A stretch of DNA of 64,000 nt from Chloroflexota bacterium (GTDB lineage Bacteria; Chloroflexota; Anaerolineae; Aggregatilineales; Phototrophicaceae), in NCBI GenBank assembly GCA_020161935.1, contig JAIUNI010000008.1, positions 62,001-126,000 of the forward strand, given 5' to 3'. Under the pieces are notes generated by a model that was not told where the DNA came from, ran no database searches, and saw only the letters and a program-made list of their open reading frames with translations. Of the stretch, positions 16,248 through 23,270 are shown piece after piece (within the stretch, counting starts at the first letter, position 1; every line of letters starts with the position of its first letter). Made by a program: the position numbers and the translations under genes.

Positions 16248-16841
16248 TTACATCACCATGCGTTCGATCATCTGATTCATATTGTCGGTGATTTGTTCGA
16301 GGCTGTAACCGCGTTCGTTCTGCAAGAAGTAGATATTGTGGACATCCAGCAGCACGAAAATCGCGTCCGCCAGATACTCGGCGTTTTGCGCGGGGTTAAT
16401 TTGCGAGATCATCCCACGCAGCGTTTGCCGCCACCACCAATGGGCGGGATGCGCCAAAGAACCCGCTGGACCATTGTCACTCGCACCCGCACACAGCAGT
16501 TGGCCGTTGCGCTTGGTAAACAGCAGCACTTCTCGCACGAACCATTGCAGCGTTTCGAGCGTCGGGCCGTTATCGCGCATCTGTCGCAGGGTGCGGTCTT
16601 GCAGGTCGCGCTGGTCTTCATCCAGCATCGCCATCGAAAGTTCGAGCTTGTTCTCAAAGTGGCGGTAAAGCGTCCCCTTACCGACTCCAGCCGCATCCGC
16701 CACTGCCGACATCGTGACTTCGGAGACACCTTGCTCGGCAAAAAGGCGCTTGGCGGTCGCCAGCAGTAAGGCACGATTTTTAATAGCATCCGCACGGCTG
16801 CGCGAACTATCAACAACGGTCAGGCTTTCATCAGGCATCAT
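16248..16841 (-). CDS. TetR/AcrR-family transcriptional regulator
   Basis: ATG 16841 is chosen; a TTG upstream is weaker. The 197-residue protein has a standard TetR DNA-binding domain at residues 15-65 (NRALLLATAKRLFAEQGVSEVTMSAVADAAGVGKGTLYRHFENK), with the helix-turn-helix in AVADAAGVGKGTLYRHF. The C-terminal ligand domain includes AGASDNGPAGSLAHPAHWWWRQTLRGM and a long tail helix. It lies directly upstream of yceI, with two matching palindromes between them. A role in repressing yceI in response to a hydrophobic ligand is inferred; no palindrome of this type was seen in its own upstream region. Confidence 0.92.
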   Translation of the reverse strand: MMPDESLTVVDSSRSRADAIKNRALLLATAKRLFAEQGVSEVTMSAVADAAGVGKGTLYRHFENKLELSMAMLDEDQRDLQDRTLRQMRDNGPTLETLQWFVREVLLFTKRNGQLLCAGASDNGPAGSLAHPAHWWWRQTLRGMISQINPAQNAEYLADAIFVLLDVHNIYFLQNERGYSLEQITDNMNQMIERMVM

Positions 16842-16927
16842 GGTAAAACTCAATTCGTACTACATTAAAACTCAGATACTACATCAAACCATACACCATA
16901 TCATATTAACATTGTACATGAAAAACA

Positions 16928-16943
16928 CCGGAGGTTACTCCGG
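16928..16943 (-). terminator. Intrinsic terminator of the 16981-17409 gene
   Basis: CCGGAG-GTTA-CTCCGG, flanked on the left by AAAAAC, which is GTTTTT on the minus strand. It sits about 40 bp downstream of the minus-strand gene ending at 16981. Confidence 0.75.
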
Positions 16944-16980
16944 CGTTCGACTGATGTACTTTAGAACAGGTTGTGGAAAA

Positions 16981-17409
16981 TTACGAGGCTTTTGCCATCT
17001 CACCCATCGCCACCATCACGGTCGAGGGATGCAGCATTCCGGCGATCACCCGCTGCGAACAGCCAATAACCGGCGAACTGCTGGCAGCAGGGTTGGACTC
17101 AAAACTCGCGCAGCAGGCGATCAGGTGATACGCCTCTTGTGCCATCGCCCCCACGACTCCGGTATCCAAGACTTCTTGGAACTTCCACCATTGGGGAATA
17201 CGGTACGCTGGGTTTTCCAACGCTTCAACATCGAGCAAACGGCCAATCGCCACCTGCTGCTCATACATAGCTTGATACAAATCCCAAGCCTGTGTGGGGC
17301 TTCCCGGTTTCATACGGTAATCCTTGCCATAGCAGGATTGGAATATGCTGGTCATCTCGATTAACTCAGCGGTCTTGGCAGCCAACAGTCTGGCGCGTGC
17401 TGTGTTCAT
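16981..17409 (-). CDS. Hypothetical helical protein (142 aa)
   Basis: ATG 17409 has AGGAG seven bases upstream; the ATG at 17415 is too close to it. The 142-residue protein is largely helical (ARARLLAAKTAELIEMTSIFQSCYG, AWDLYQAMYEQQVAIGRLLDVEALENPAYR) and ends with EAYHLIACCASFESNPAA and SQRVIAGMLHPSTVMVAMGEMAKAS. Two adjacent cysteines (ACC) and two more (SCYG, GCSQ) are visible, but not in a known metal motif. No family recognised. The upstream 17463-17500 has repeated TTTAAC motifs that may be regulatory. It has its own terminator, so it is likely monocistronic. Confidence 0.65.
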   Translation of the reverse strand: MNTARARLLAAKTAELIEMTSIFQSCYGKDYRMKPGSPTQAWDLYQAMYEQQVAIGRLLDVEALENPAYRIPQWWKFQEVLDTGVVGAMAQEAYHLIACCASFESNPAASSSPVIGCSQRVIAGMLHPSTVMVAMGEMAKAS

Positions 17410-17462
17410 CTGCATACTCCTTTCGGGGAATATCCCCACCCGGATTTGCGAGGCATCGCCGG

Positions 17463-17500
17463 ATGGTTTGTTAACGATATTTAACACAGTTTAACAGAAT
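17463..17500. promoter_or_regulatory. Cluster of GTTAAC/TTTAAC motifs upstream of hypothetical gene
   Basis: Between 17463 and 17500 the motif TTAAC or TTTAA recurs four to five times at 8-10 bp intervals (GTTAACGATATTTAACACAG, TTTAACAGAATTTAA). The spacing near one helical turn could reflect a cooperative binding site or an A/T-rich upstream promoter element. No direct evidence. Confidence 0.35.
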
Positions 17501-17555
17501 TTAATGATGGAAAGCAAGCGTTTTGGGAAGATTTAATATTAAGAATCCAATCGAA

Positions 17556-17587
17556 AAGGCGTGGCTTCTATTAAGAGCACACGCCTT
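17556..17587 (-). terminator. Intrinsic terminator of pentapeptide-repeat gene
   Basis: On the minus strand AAGGCGTG pairs with CACGCCTT around a 16-nt loop, followed by TTTTCG. It starts about 25 bp beyond the stop at 17612. Confidence 0.65.
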
Positions 17588-17611
17588 AAAATATTCTGAG
17601 GGAAAATGGAG

Positions 17612-18061
17612 TTACTTGGTGTAATCCAGCGGCACGCCCGCGCTGCCCTTCTTACCATCGGGCCACGTCGTCTTTTCGTCGAACTTCAAGCCGCTGACGT
17701 TCGCACCCTGTAGGTTAGCACCTTGCAGGTTCGCGCTGTTCAGCGTGGCGTTGGTCAGGTTCGCGCCGGAAAGCCGTGCGCCGGTCAGGTTCGCCCCGCT
17801 AAAGTTCGTCCCTAGCAGCGTCGAGTTGTTGAAATCCGCGAACGGCATCTGTGCCGTCGTGCAGTCCACGCCCGTCATATTGGTCGAGCGCAGGATCGTT
17901 TCGCGGCAGGTGCAGGCCATCATGTTCGCGCCGCGCAAGTTCGAACCTTCGAGGTTCAAGCGCGTCATATCCAATGCGCTCAGGTCAACACCGGCGAGGC
18001 GCGGGTTAGCTGGTGCGCCGATGAGTGCCAGCACGAGGTCCTTACGTGAGATTTCCGCCAT
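17612..18061 (-). CDS. Pentapeptide-repeat protein
   Basis: A 149-residue protein built from A(D/N)LXX repeats: GVDLSALDMTRLNLEGSNLRGANM, FADFNNSTLLGTNFSGANLTGARLSGANLTNATLNSANLQGANLQGANVSGL and a closing KFDEKTTWPDG. This predicts a right-handed quadrilateral beta-helix of about 20 pentads. A helical cap (RKDLVLALIGAPANPRLAGV) opens the protein. Biological roles of such proteins vary and cannot be deduced. Its start overlaps the 3' end of the epimerase gene by 20 bp, so the two form an operon. Confidence 0.9.
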   Translation of the reverse strand: MAEISRKDLVLALIGAPANPRLAGVDLSALDMTRLNLEGSNLRGANMMACTCRETILRSTNMTGVDCTTAQMPFADFNNSTLLGTNFSGANLTGARLSGANLTNATLNSANLQGANLQGANVSGLKFDEKTTWPDGKKGSAGVPLDYTK

Positions 18062-19031
18062 CGTTCATCTTCTCCCTGTAGTAGTGGATGATTTGGTCAA
18101 TGGTTTCATCCAACCGGGTAGTTGGTTCCCATTCAATCATAGCTTGGATTTTGCTAATGCTCGGCACACGCCGCCGGAAGTCCTCGAAGCCGCTGTCGTA
18201 TGCTTCCGAATACGGCACGAACACAATCTCCGACGTGCTGCCTGCCCGTTCTTTCACCCGCTGCGCCAGTCCGAGGATACTCACCTCTTCCTGACTGCCG
18301 ATGTTAATCACCTGCCCGATTGCGGCTGGCGACTCGGATAACTGGTAAATCGCCTCGATCACGTCAAATACGTTACCGAAGCACCGCGACTGCTCGCCGT
18401 CGCCATACACGCGGATCGGCTTCCCCGCCAGCGCCGCCTGCACGAATCGCGGCAGCACCATACCATACTGGCCGCTCTGCCGGGGCCCGACCGTATTGAA
18501 CAGCCGGAAAATCACCACCGGTAGCTGGGCTTCTTTATAGTATGCCAGCGCTAAAAATTCGTCAATCGCTTTGGTAGAGGCATAGCTCCAACGGTTTTTG
18601 ACCGTCGCACCCATCAGGGTGTCGTCATCCTCGGTGAACGGGAAGCGCACCCCTTTCCCGTAAACCTCCGAAGTCGAGGCCAGCAGCACCTTCTTACGGT
18701 AGCGCCGCGCTGTTTGCAGCACCACTTCCGTCCCGCCGATGTTGATCTCTATCGTCTTAATCGGCTGGCTGATGATCTTCTCGACACCCACCGCCGCCGC
18801 CAGATGATAGATCACATCGCACTCGCTCACCAACCGGTCCATCACCTGCGTGTTGCGGATGTCCTCGATCACCACATGAAAGTTCGGGTTGCCTTCGAGG
18901 TGGCGGATGTTAGCGTACTGCCCACTGCTCAGGTCATCAATAATCGTGACCGTTTGCCCCACCTTCAACAGCCGCTCGGCTAAGTGGCTGCCGACAAATC
19001 CCGCCCCGCCCGTTATCAATGCGTGTGTCAA
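18042..19031 (-). CDS. NAD-dependent sugar epimerase/dehydratase (extended SDR)
   Basis: TTG 19031 (GGTGAG upstream) gives MTHALITGGAGFVGSHL, the usual start of the family; GTG 19052 would add seven residues. The 329-residue protein has the NAD-binding GGAGFVGSHL, the active-site serine context LASTSEVYG, the YASTK catalytic pair at about residues 150-154, and RLFNTVGPRQSGQYGMVLPRFV, which is the GalE/UDP-glucuronate decarboxylase-like substrate segment. It probably acts on a nucleotide sugar; whether epimerase, dehydratase or decarboxylase is not clear. Downstream, the pentapeptide gene overlaps it. Confidence 0.88.
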   Translation of the reverse strand: MTHALITGGAGFVGSHLAERLLKVGQTVTIIDDLSSGQYANIRHLEGNPNFHVVIEDIRNTQVMDRLVSECDVIYHLAAAVGVEKIISQPIKTIEINIGGTEVVLQTARRYRKKVLLASTSEVYGKGVRFPFTEDDDTLMGATVKNRWSYASTKAIDEFLALAYYKEAQLPVVIFRLFNTVGPRQSGQYGMVLPRFVQAALAGKPIRVYGDGEQSRCFGNVFDVIEAIYQLSESPAAIGQVINIGSQEEVSILGLAQRVKERAGSTSEIVFVPYSEAYDSGFEDFRRRVPSISKIQAMIEWEPTTRLDETIDQIIHYYREKMNDGGNLT

Positions 19032-19098
19032 ACACTCACCCCATTCATCCACAAATACGATCTATCGAAAATGTTTGCAATCCCACATTGAGATTTCA

Positions 19099-19135
19099 GT
19101 TCCCTCCCTGTTACTACGGGGAGGGTTAGGGTGGG
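19099..19135 (-). repeat. Dispersed palindrome, family C copy 1
   Basis: GTTCCCTCCCTGTTACTACG continuing to GGGAGGGTTAGGGTGGG. Arms CCCTCCC and GGGAGGG form a hairpin. The second copy (one mismatch in 37) is split by the IS4-family element at 33835-33860 and 35053-35063. Confidence 0.85.
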
Positions 19136-19204
19136 ATCTCAGTTGCAACATTCGCCTATCAGCTAACATACTACCCCACTCGCTCGTGCCTCACAATACG
19201 CATC

Positions 19205-19609
19205 TTAGCCGCTCAACCGGTCATCACCCGACGCGGCAAATTCCCGCTTGCGCTTTTCCACTTCCGGCTCGCCTTCCAAGCTCACCCGTAAGCCGCCGAA
19301 CCAATTCGCCACCAGATTGTAACTGAACGCAATAATCAGGCCGAAGATGCCGCCGCTAACCGCCGAAAACACCACCCCCAGCAGATAACCGCATCCGCAC
19401 GTCGCCAAACCTGCCGCCGCCAGCGCACTTGGATCAAACGCTTGCGGTTGCCCGTTCACGGTAACGCTCGTCGCCAACGAGTTCAGGCCGGTGATAATCA
19501 AACTCTGAAACACCGCCCACAACAGCGCGAACACCGTGAACAGTATTGCGTTCACCAGCGCCCCCACCCGCATCGCTGATGAAGGCTCAATTCGCTTAAT
19601 CGTGACCAT
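19205..19609 (-). CDS. Membrane protein, hypothetical (DUF-like, glycine-rich)
   Basis: ATG 19609 follows GAAGGA; the frame extends to 19666, but those residues look non-coding. The 134-residue product has two hydrophobic regions: AMRVGALVNAILFTVFALLWAVFQSLIITGL (about residues 12-42) and LAAAGLATCGCGYLLGVVFSAVSGGIFGLIIAFSYNLVANWFGGLRVSLE (about 65-113). The IEPSSAMRVGALV opening and the YNLVANWFGGLRVSLE ending resemble DUF3566-like membrane proteins that cap other transmembrane proteins. Role unknown. It is isolated between repeats. Confidence 0.7.
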   Translation of the reverse strand: MVTIKRIEPSSAMRVGALVNAILFTVFALLWAVFQSLIITGLNSLATSVTVNGQPQAFDPSALAAAGLATCGCGYLLGVVFSAVSGGIFGLIIAFSYNLVANWFGGLRVSLEGEPEVEKRKREFAASGDDRLSG

Positions 19610-20025
19610 ATCCCACATCCTTCCACACGGTTGCCGTACTATCTCAAGTCTATCCGCAATCGACATTATATGCCTAACAGTTTTCCGCCCAGCCTAAAAA
19701 TGTAGATGTCAACAATTTCCAGCATATCACTGACCACCAAGTCCACGAACCCCCAGCCCATCCCTAATCAACCCCGCTTCATAACAACTCCTGTAGCGAG
19801 GAAGCGTGCCTCCTCCGCCTTTCCCCTCGGCGTTCTCTCCTATCTTGGCGTACTTGGCGATTCCTTTTCTCTCCATCTCTGTGTCCTCTGTGCCTCGGTG
19901 GTTAATTCTTCCGTATTCCTTGGCGTTCTTGGCGACTTGGCGGTTAATTTTTCTCTGTGTTCTCATTGTCTCGGTGGTTAATCTTCCCCCTTTCACTTTC
20001 GACTTCCCCCTTTTAACCTTTAACC
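19610..20025. other. Intergenic region with tandem TTGGCG/CTCTGTG repeats
   Basis: About 415 bp without a gene. It is dominated at 19842-19984 by two tandem units of the TTGGCG/CTCTGTG intergenic repeat. Apparent short ORFs on both strands here are artefacts of the repeat. Confidence 0.75.
19842..19984 (+). repeat. TTGGCG/CTCTGTG-type intergenic repeat, two tandem units
   Basis: Unit 1 begins ATCTTGGCGTACTTGGCGA and ends CTCTGTGCCTCGGTGGTTAA. Unit 2 begins CTTGGCGTTCTTGGCGACTT and ends TTGTCTCGGTGGTTAATC. Related units lie at 5190-5222 and 21955-22033, and an inverted fragment at 37225-37258. Confidence 0.8.
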
Positions 20026-20745
20026 ATGAACACTGAAACCATCACTCGCCTCAACGCCATCAACCGTGACTTCTATGCCGCTGTCGCCGACGACTTCGAC
20101 CAAACGCGCGGCACCGCATGGCCCGGTTGGCAGCGGTTGTTACCCTACCTCACCACGCCCTTATCCGTCCTCGATGTTGGCTGCGGCAATGGTCGCTTCG
20201 CCCTGTTCCTCCACGACAACCTGCACCCTTCACCAAACGCAGGCATCACTTACACGGGTATAGATTCCAGCCCCGCACTGCTGGCCCATGCCCACGATGC
20301 GCTCATCGGTAAGGCTGGCTTACACGTCACCCTCGAACAGCGCGACATCATCGAAAACCCGCCCGATACCGGCGAGTATGATCTCGTCGTCCTGCTCGGT
20401 GTGCTGCATCACATCCCCGGTTATGAGCAGCGCCAAACCTTCATGCGGCAGCTTGCTAGGCGTGTCAAATCCGGCGGCTTGCTGGTTTTCGCGGCGTGGC
20501 GCTTTTACGAATATGAACGCTTCCGCGAACGGATTGTCCCGTGGCCGGAAGATATGCATATCGAGGCGAATGATTACTTGCTCGATTGGCGGCGTGGCGC
20601 GGTCAGCCTCCGTTACTGCCACTACACCGACGATGCCGAGCATGATGCTCTCGTCACCGCCACCGGCCTCACCGAGATCGTCACCTACCGCGCTGATGGT
20701 CAGGGCGGCGCGTCCAACCGCTACAGCCTTTTACGATATTCATGA
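20026..20745 (+). CDS. Class I SAM methyltransferase, Trm9-like
   Basis: A 239-residue protein with a complete class I methyltransferase core: VLDVGCGNGRFALFL (motif I, about residues 48-62), YTGIDSSPALLAHA (motif II), EYDLVVLLGVLHHIPGYEQRQTFMRQLARRVKSGGLLVFAAWRFYE (motifs IV-VI). The opening LNAINRDFYAAVADDFDQTRGTAWPGW and the late RRGAVSLRYCHYTDDAEHDAL resemble eukaryotic TRM9/ABH8-type wobble-uridine tRNA methyltransferases. A tRNA substrate is a family-based guess. It begins directly after the dispersed repeat, with no strong ribosome-binding site. Confidence 0.85.
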   Translation: MNTETITRLNAINRDFYAAVADDFDQTRGTAWPGWQRLLPYLTTPLSVLDVGCGNGRFALFLHDNLHPSPNAGITYTGIDSSPALLAHAHDALIGKAGLHVTLEQRDIIENPPDTGEYDLVVLLGVLHHIPGYEQRQTFMRQLARRVKSGGLLVFAAWRFYEYERFRERIVPWPEDMHIEANDYLLDWRRGAVSLRYCHYTDDAEHDALVTATGLTEIVTYRADGQGGASNRYSLLRYS

Positions 20746-20838
20746 ATGTAACAACCTGTTAAGCCGCGCGTAAGGTTCACCTTAGCTTTGCAATCTATGC
20801 TGAGAATAGTCAACCTTCATTGTGGAGAATTTGCACTC

Positions 20839-21180
20839 ATGAGCTTCATCGTCAAGGAACGCCTCACCAACGACATCATCGCTCACGCCGAGGATCACAG
20901 CACTGTTCGCGTTTTCGAGGGCAACTGGTACTTCGCGCCGGAAGCCGTCAACATGCAGCACCTCAAAATTACCGACCGCACTTATACCTGCCCCTACAAG
21001 GGCGTTTGTTTTTGGATCGACCTCCTAACACCCGAAGGTCTCGTCGCCCAAAATATCGCGTGGGTCTATAACAACCCCAAGCCGACTTATGAATTTATCA
21101 AAGATCAGATCGCTTTCTACGCCCGTCCAACCGCCGGCACACTTTCTGAAAAAATCGACCAAGCCGCCGCCGCTGGCTAA
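20839..21180 (+). CDS. DUF427 domain protein
   Basis: ATG 20839 follows TGGAGA; the longer frame would add unconserved residues. The 113-residue protein covers the DUF427 family: FEGNWYFAPEAVNMQHLKITDRTYTCPYKGVCFWIDLL, then IAWVYNNPKPTYEFIKDQIAFY. Conserved Trp, Tyr and Cys in TYTCPYKG mark the family, which has a compact beta-sandwich fold and no assigned activity. A hairpin between convergent genes follows at 21199. Confidence 0.88.
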   Translation: MSFIVKERLTNDIIAHAEDHSTVRVFEGNWYFAPEAVNMQHLKITDRTYTCPYKGVCFWIDLLTPEGLVAQNIAWVYNNPKPTYEFIKDQIAFYARPTAGTLSEKIDQAAAAG

Positions 21181-21198
21181 CCCGATAAACCACTCGTA

Positions 21199-21220
21199 GG
21201 GGAGGGTCTGTGATCCTCCC
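21199..21220. terminator. Hairpin between convergent genes
   Basis: GGGAGG (21200-21205) pairs with CCTCCC (21215-21220). It stands between the convergent DUF427 and GNAT genes and could serve both. The 5' flank GTAGGGGAGGG resembles the other dispersed G-rich palindromes. Confidence 0.5.
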
Positions 21221-21228
21221 GCTTCCCC

Positions 21229-21735
21229 CTAAATAATCAACGTCATGTGCAGCAGGTCAATATCCTGCCCCTCCACCCGCATCCCCTTCGGCTCAACCCC
21301 ATAACGGGTAAACCCACACGCCTCGTAAGTCTTGATCGCCGCCGTATTCTCACTGTTCACGGATAAACCAATAACTGCCATTCCTGCCACCGTTCGCGCC
21401 CGCCCAACCGCCGCCTGAATAAGTGCCTTCGCGATGCCACCGCCGCGCTGCTCCGGCATCACATACACCGCGCCAATTTCGCCTTTGTGCCGGAACTTCT
21501 CGCCCTGCTGCCGCGAAAAATGCAGCATTCCCACCGGCGCATCCTCCACCCATGCACCCAGTAAGAACCCCTCACCCGCGACGATATTTCGCAGCAGGTC
21601 ACGGCTCTGCTCATCCGTCACCCCACGCGCCCATTCGTAAGGTGCGCCGAACGCCTGTGGATGATCGTGCAGCGCCCGCACCCACAACGTCCACATTGCT
21701 GGCATCTCGGCCTCATTAACCTCGTGTATATCCAT
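21229..21735 (-). CDS. GNAT-family N-acetyltransferase
   Basis: ATG 21735 has GAGGAGG seven bases upstream. The 168-residue protein has the GNAT core: EVNEAEMPAMWTLWVRALHDHP at the start, AVYVMPEQRGGGIAKALIQAAV with the Q-R-G-G-G-I-A acetyl-CoA loop at about residue 98, and VIGLSVNSENTAAIKTYEACGFTRYGVEP near the end. It probably acetylates a small amine or protein N-terminus; the acceptor is not known. The gene is monocistronic. Confidence 0.92.
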   Translation of the reverse strand: MDIHEVNEAEMPAMWTLWVRALHDHPQAFGAPYEWARGVTDEQSRDLLRNIVAGEGFLLGAWVEDAPVGMLHFSRQQGEKFRHKGEIGAVYVMPEQRGGGIAKALIQAAVGRARTVAGMAVIGLSVNSENTAAIKTYEACGFTRYGVEPKGMRVEGQDIDLLHMTLII

Positions 21736-21900
21736 CGCGCACCTCCTCTTTAAGATAGGCATCCTAACACGACAAACCACTTTCTAACCATTCACCAACC
21801 GATTTAACAATTCAACTCCCTCAAAAGGTTGGTGAAGTCACCGCTAAAAAGCGACCAAATGTTCACCCTTTCACCCCCGAAATGTGCTAATCTGTATTTA

Positions 21901-22033
21901 TCTTTGCGTCATTGTGACTTGGAGTCTTTGTGTTAAATCGTTCTCCGTATCCTCTTGGCGTTCTTGGCGACTTGGCGGTTAATACTTTCTCTCTGCCTTT
22001 TCTCTGTGTTCTTTGTGCCTTTGTGGTAAATCG
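21901..22033 (+). repeat. TTGGCG/CTCTGTG-type intergenic repeat, copy 3
   Basis: Contains TCTTGGCGTTCTTGGCGACT, GGCGGTTAAT, then TTTTCTCTGTGTTCTTTGTG and CCTTTGTGGTAAATC, matching the order of units in 19842-19984. Confidence 0.75.
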
Positions 22034-22039
22034 CATTTT

Positions 22040-22215
22040 GCATTCTCGGCGGCTTACTCCCGTGCATCCGCCGAAAGGTGTGCAGCGGTGGATTGCTCCC
22101 GTCATTCCGCCGAAGGAGTGCCATTTCAGCGGATACAGCCGAGCCTCCCGCCGCCACAAAATGTCAATTCAGCGGATGTGAGGGAGCTTCCCGCCTGCCA
22201 TTTCGGCGGATTGTT
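22040..22215. repeat. Imperfect inverted repeats with GGCGGAT/ATCCGCC core
   Basis: GGCGG, GCGGAT and ATTCCGCC/ATCCGCC alternate at 25-45 bp intervals, with CTCCCG and GAGGGAGC between them. Examples are TGCATCCGCCGAAAGG, CATTCCGCCGAAGGAG and CCATTTCGGCGGATTG. Several stems could form. Confidence 0.6.
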
Positions 22216-22297
22216 TTGCATTTTGTGCATTTTTTGCACGATCAGTAATATTGAAACCACTATCCGTTTGATATGAAAAGCTGGTGATTGGCGACTC

Positions 22298-23110
22298 ATG
22301 ACTGGTGACTTGCAAAAAACCATCCTGATTACCGGCGCGTCGCGGGGCATCGGCCTCGCCACCGCCACCCTGCTCGCCGGACGTGGCTTCACCGTCTACG
22401 GAACCAGCCGCCAACCGCAGGCCGAAACACGCAACAGCTTCACCCTGCTCCCGTTAGATGTACGCGATGAGCAGTCGGTGAACACTTGTGTGGAAACAGT
22501 CATCAGCCGCAGCGGTCGCCTCGATGTCCTCATCAACAACGCCGGATACACGCTCTCTGGCGCGGTCGAAGAAGCCACCGTCGCCGATGCCTACCGCTTA
22601 TTTGAAACCAACTTCTTCGGGGTCATGCGCCTGACCAACGCCGTGCTGCCCCACATGCGCCGCGCGGGTCGTGGTCACATCATCAACATCAGTTCGCTAG
22701 CTGGCTTGATCGGTGTGCCGTACCTCGGCCTGTACGCCGCCAGCAAACACGCGCTCGAAGGCTACAGCGCCTCGCTCCGCTACGAGCTGTACGCCAGCAA
22801 CATCCATATTTCGTTAGTTGAACCGGGGGATATTCACACCAGCATCGCGTCCGAGCCGCCATCCAACCTGTTAGCCGCTTACGATGGTGTTCGTGAACGG
22901 GTCGCCGCTGTTCACGCCCATAACCTGAAGCACGGCCCACCGCCAGAGAAAGTCGCCCGTGTCATCCTCAAGGCCATCGAACAGCCGGAGCCTCGGCTGC
23001 GCTACACCGTCGCTGGCGGCGATGAAACCCTGCTCCCGTGGGCGCGCCGTCTGCTGTCTAATGGGCTGCTGGAGTACTTCATCCGCCGCGCCTACGGCCT
23101 AACTGGCTGA
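22298..23110 (+). CDS. SDR-family oxidoreductase
   Basis: A 270-residue classical short-chain dehydrogenase/reductase: TILITGASRGIGLATATLL (NAD(P)-binding Gly motif), LDVRDEQSV, LDVLINNAGYTLSG (N-N-A-G), INISSLAGLIGVPYLGLYAASKHALEGYSASLRYEL (catalytic Ser, Tyr and Lys as S...YAASK) and VEPGDIHTSI. The Arg in TSRQP after the second strand suggests preference for NADP(H). The substrate is not known. The end contains a family-typical C-terminal helix without a membrane anchor. It follows a repeat-rich gap and appears monocistronic. Confidence 0.92.
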   Translation: MTGDLQKTILITGASRGIGLATATLLAGRGFTVYGTSRQPQAETRNSFTLLPLDVRDEQSVNTCVETVISRSGRLDVLINNAGYTLSGAVEEATVADAYRLFETNFFGVMRLTNAVLPHMRRAGRGHIINISSLAGLIGVPYLGLYAASKHALEGYSASLRYELYASNIHISLVEPGDIHTSIASEPPSNLLAAYDGVRERVAAVHAHNLKHGPPPEKVARVILKAIEQPEPRLRYTVAGGDETLLPWARRLLSNGLLEYFIRRAYGLTG

Positions 23111-23233
23111 GTTCATTAACATAAGTGATTTTGATCAAAGAAAGAGCTTCTAAAGTCCCTTGTCCTGAGAAGGTTTCTGAAAAGCCCTGCTTTCAAGTTA
23201 CAAATACCTGAACACGAGGTTTACAGTATGATT

Positions 23234-23269
23234 CCCCTCGCCCTGAGGGAGAGGGACTAGGGGTGAGGG
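23234..23269. repeat. Dispersed palindrome, family D
   Basis: CCCCTCGCCCTGAGGGAGAG followed by GGACTAGGGGTGAGGG. The strand-symmetric CCCTC...GAGGG arms make several stems. It abuts the 3' end of the minus-strand membrane gene at 23271. Confidence 0.65.
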
Positions 23270-23270
23270 T

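Larger units (their letters stand above)
21736..22297. other. Repeat-rich intergenic region, no gene recognised
   Basis: About 560 bp. From 21901 to 22033 it contains a degenerate TTGGCG/CTCTGTG repeat unit, and from 22040 to 22215 a set of imperfect inverted repeats around the core ATCCGCCGAAATG. Small apparent ORFs here are repeat-derived. Confidence 0.7.

Noticed and set aside
19727..20025. Several overlapping 75-90 codon ORFs on both strands
   Set aside because: They fall entirely in the TTGGCG/CTCTGTG repeat; the repeat is open in many frames by composition.
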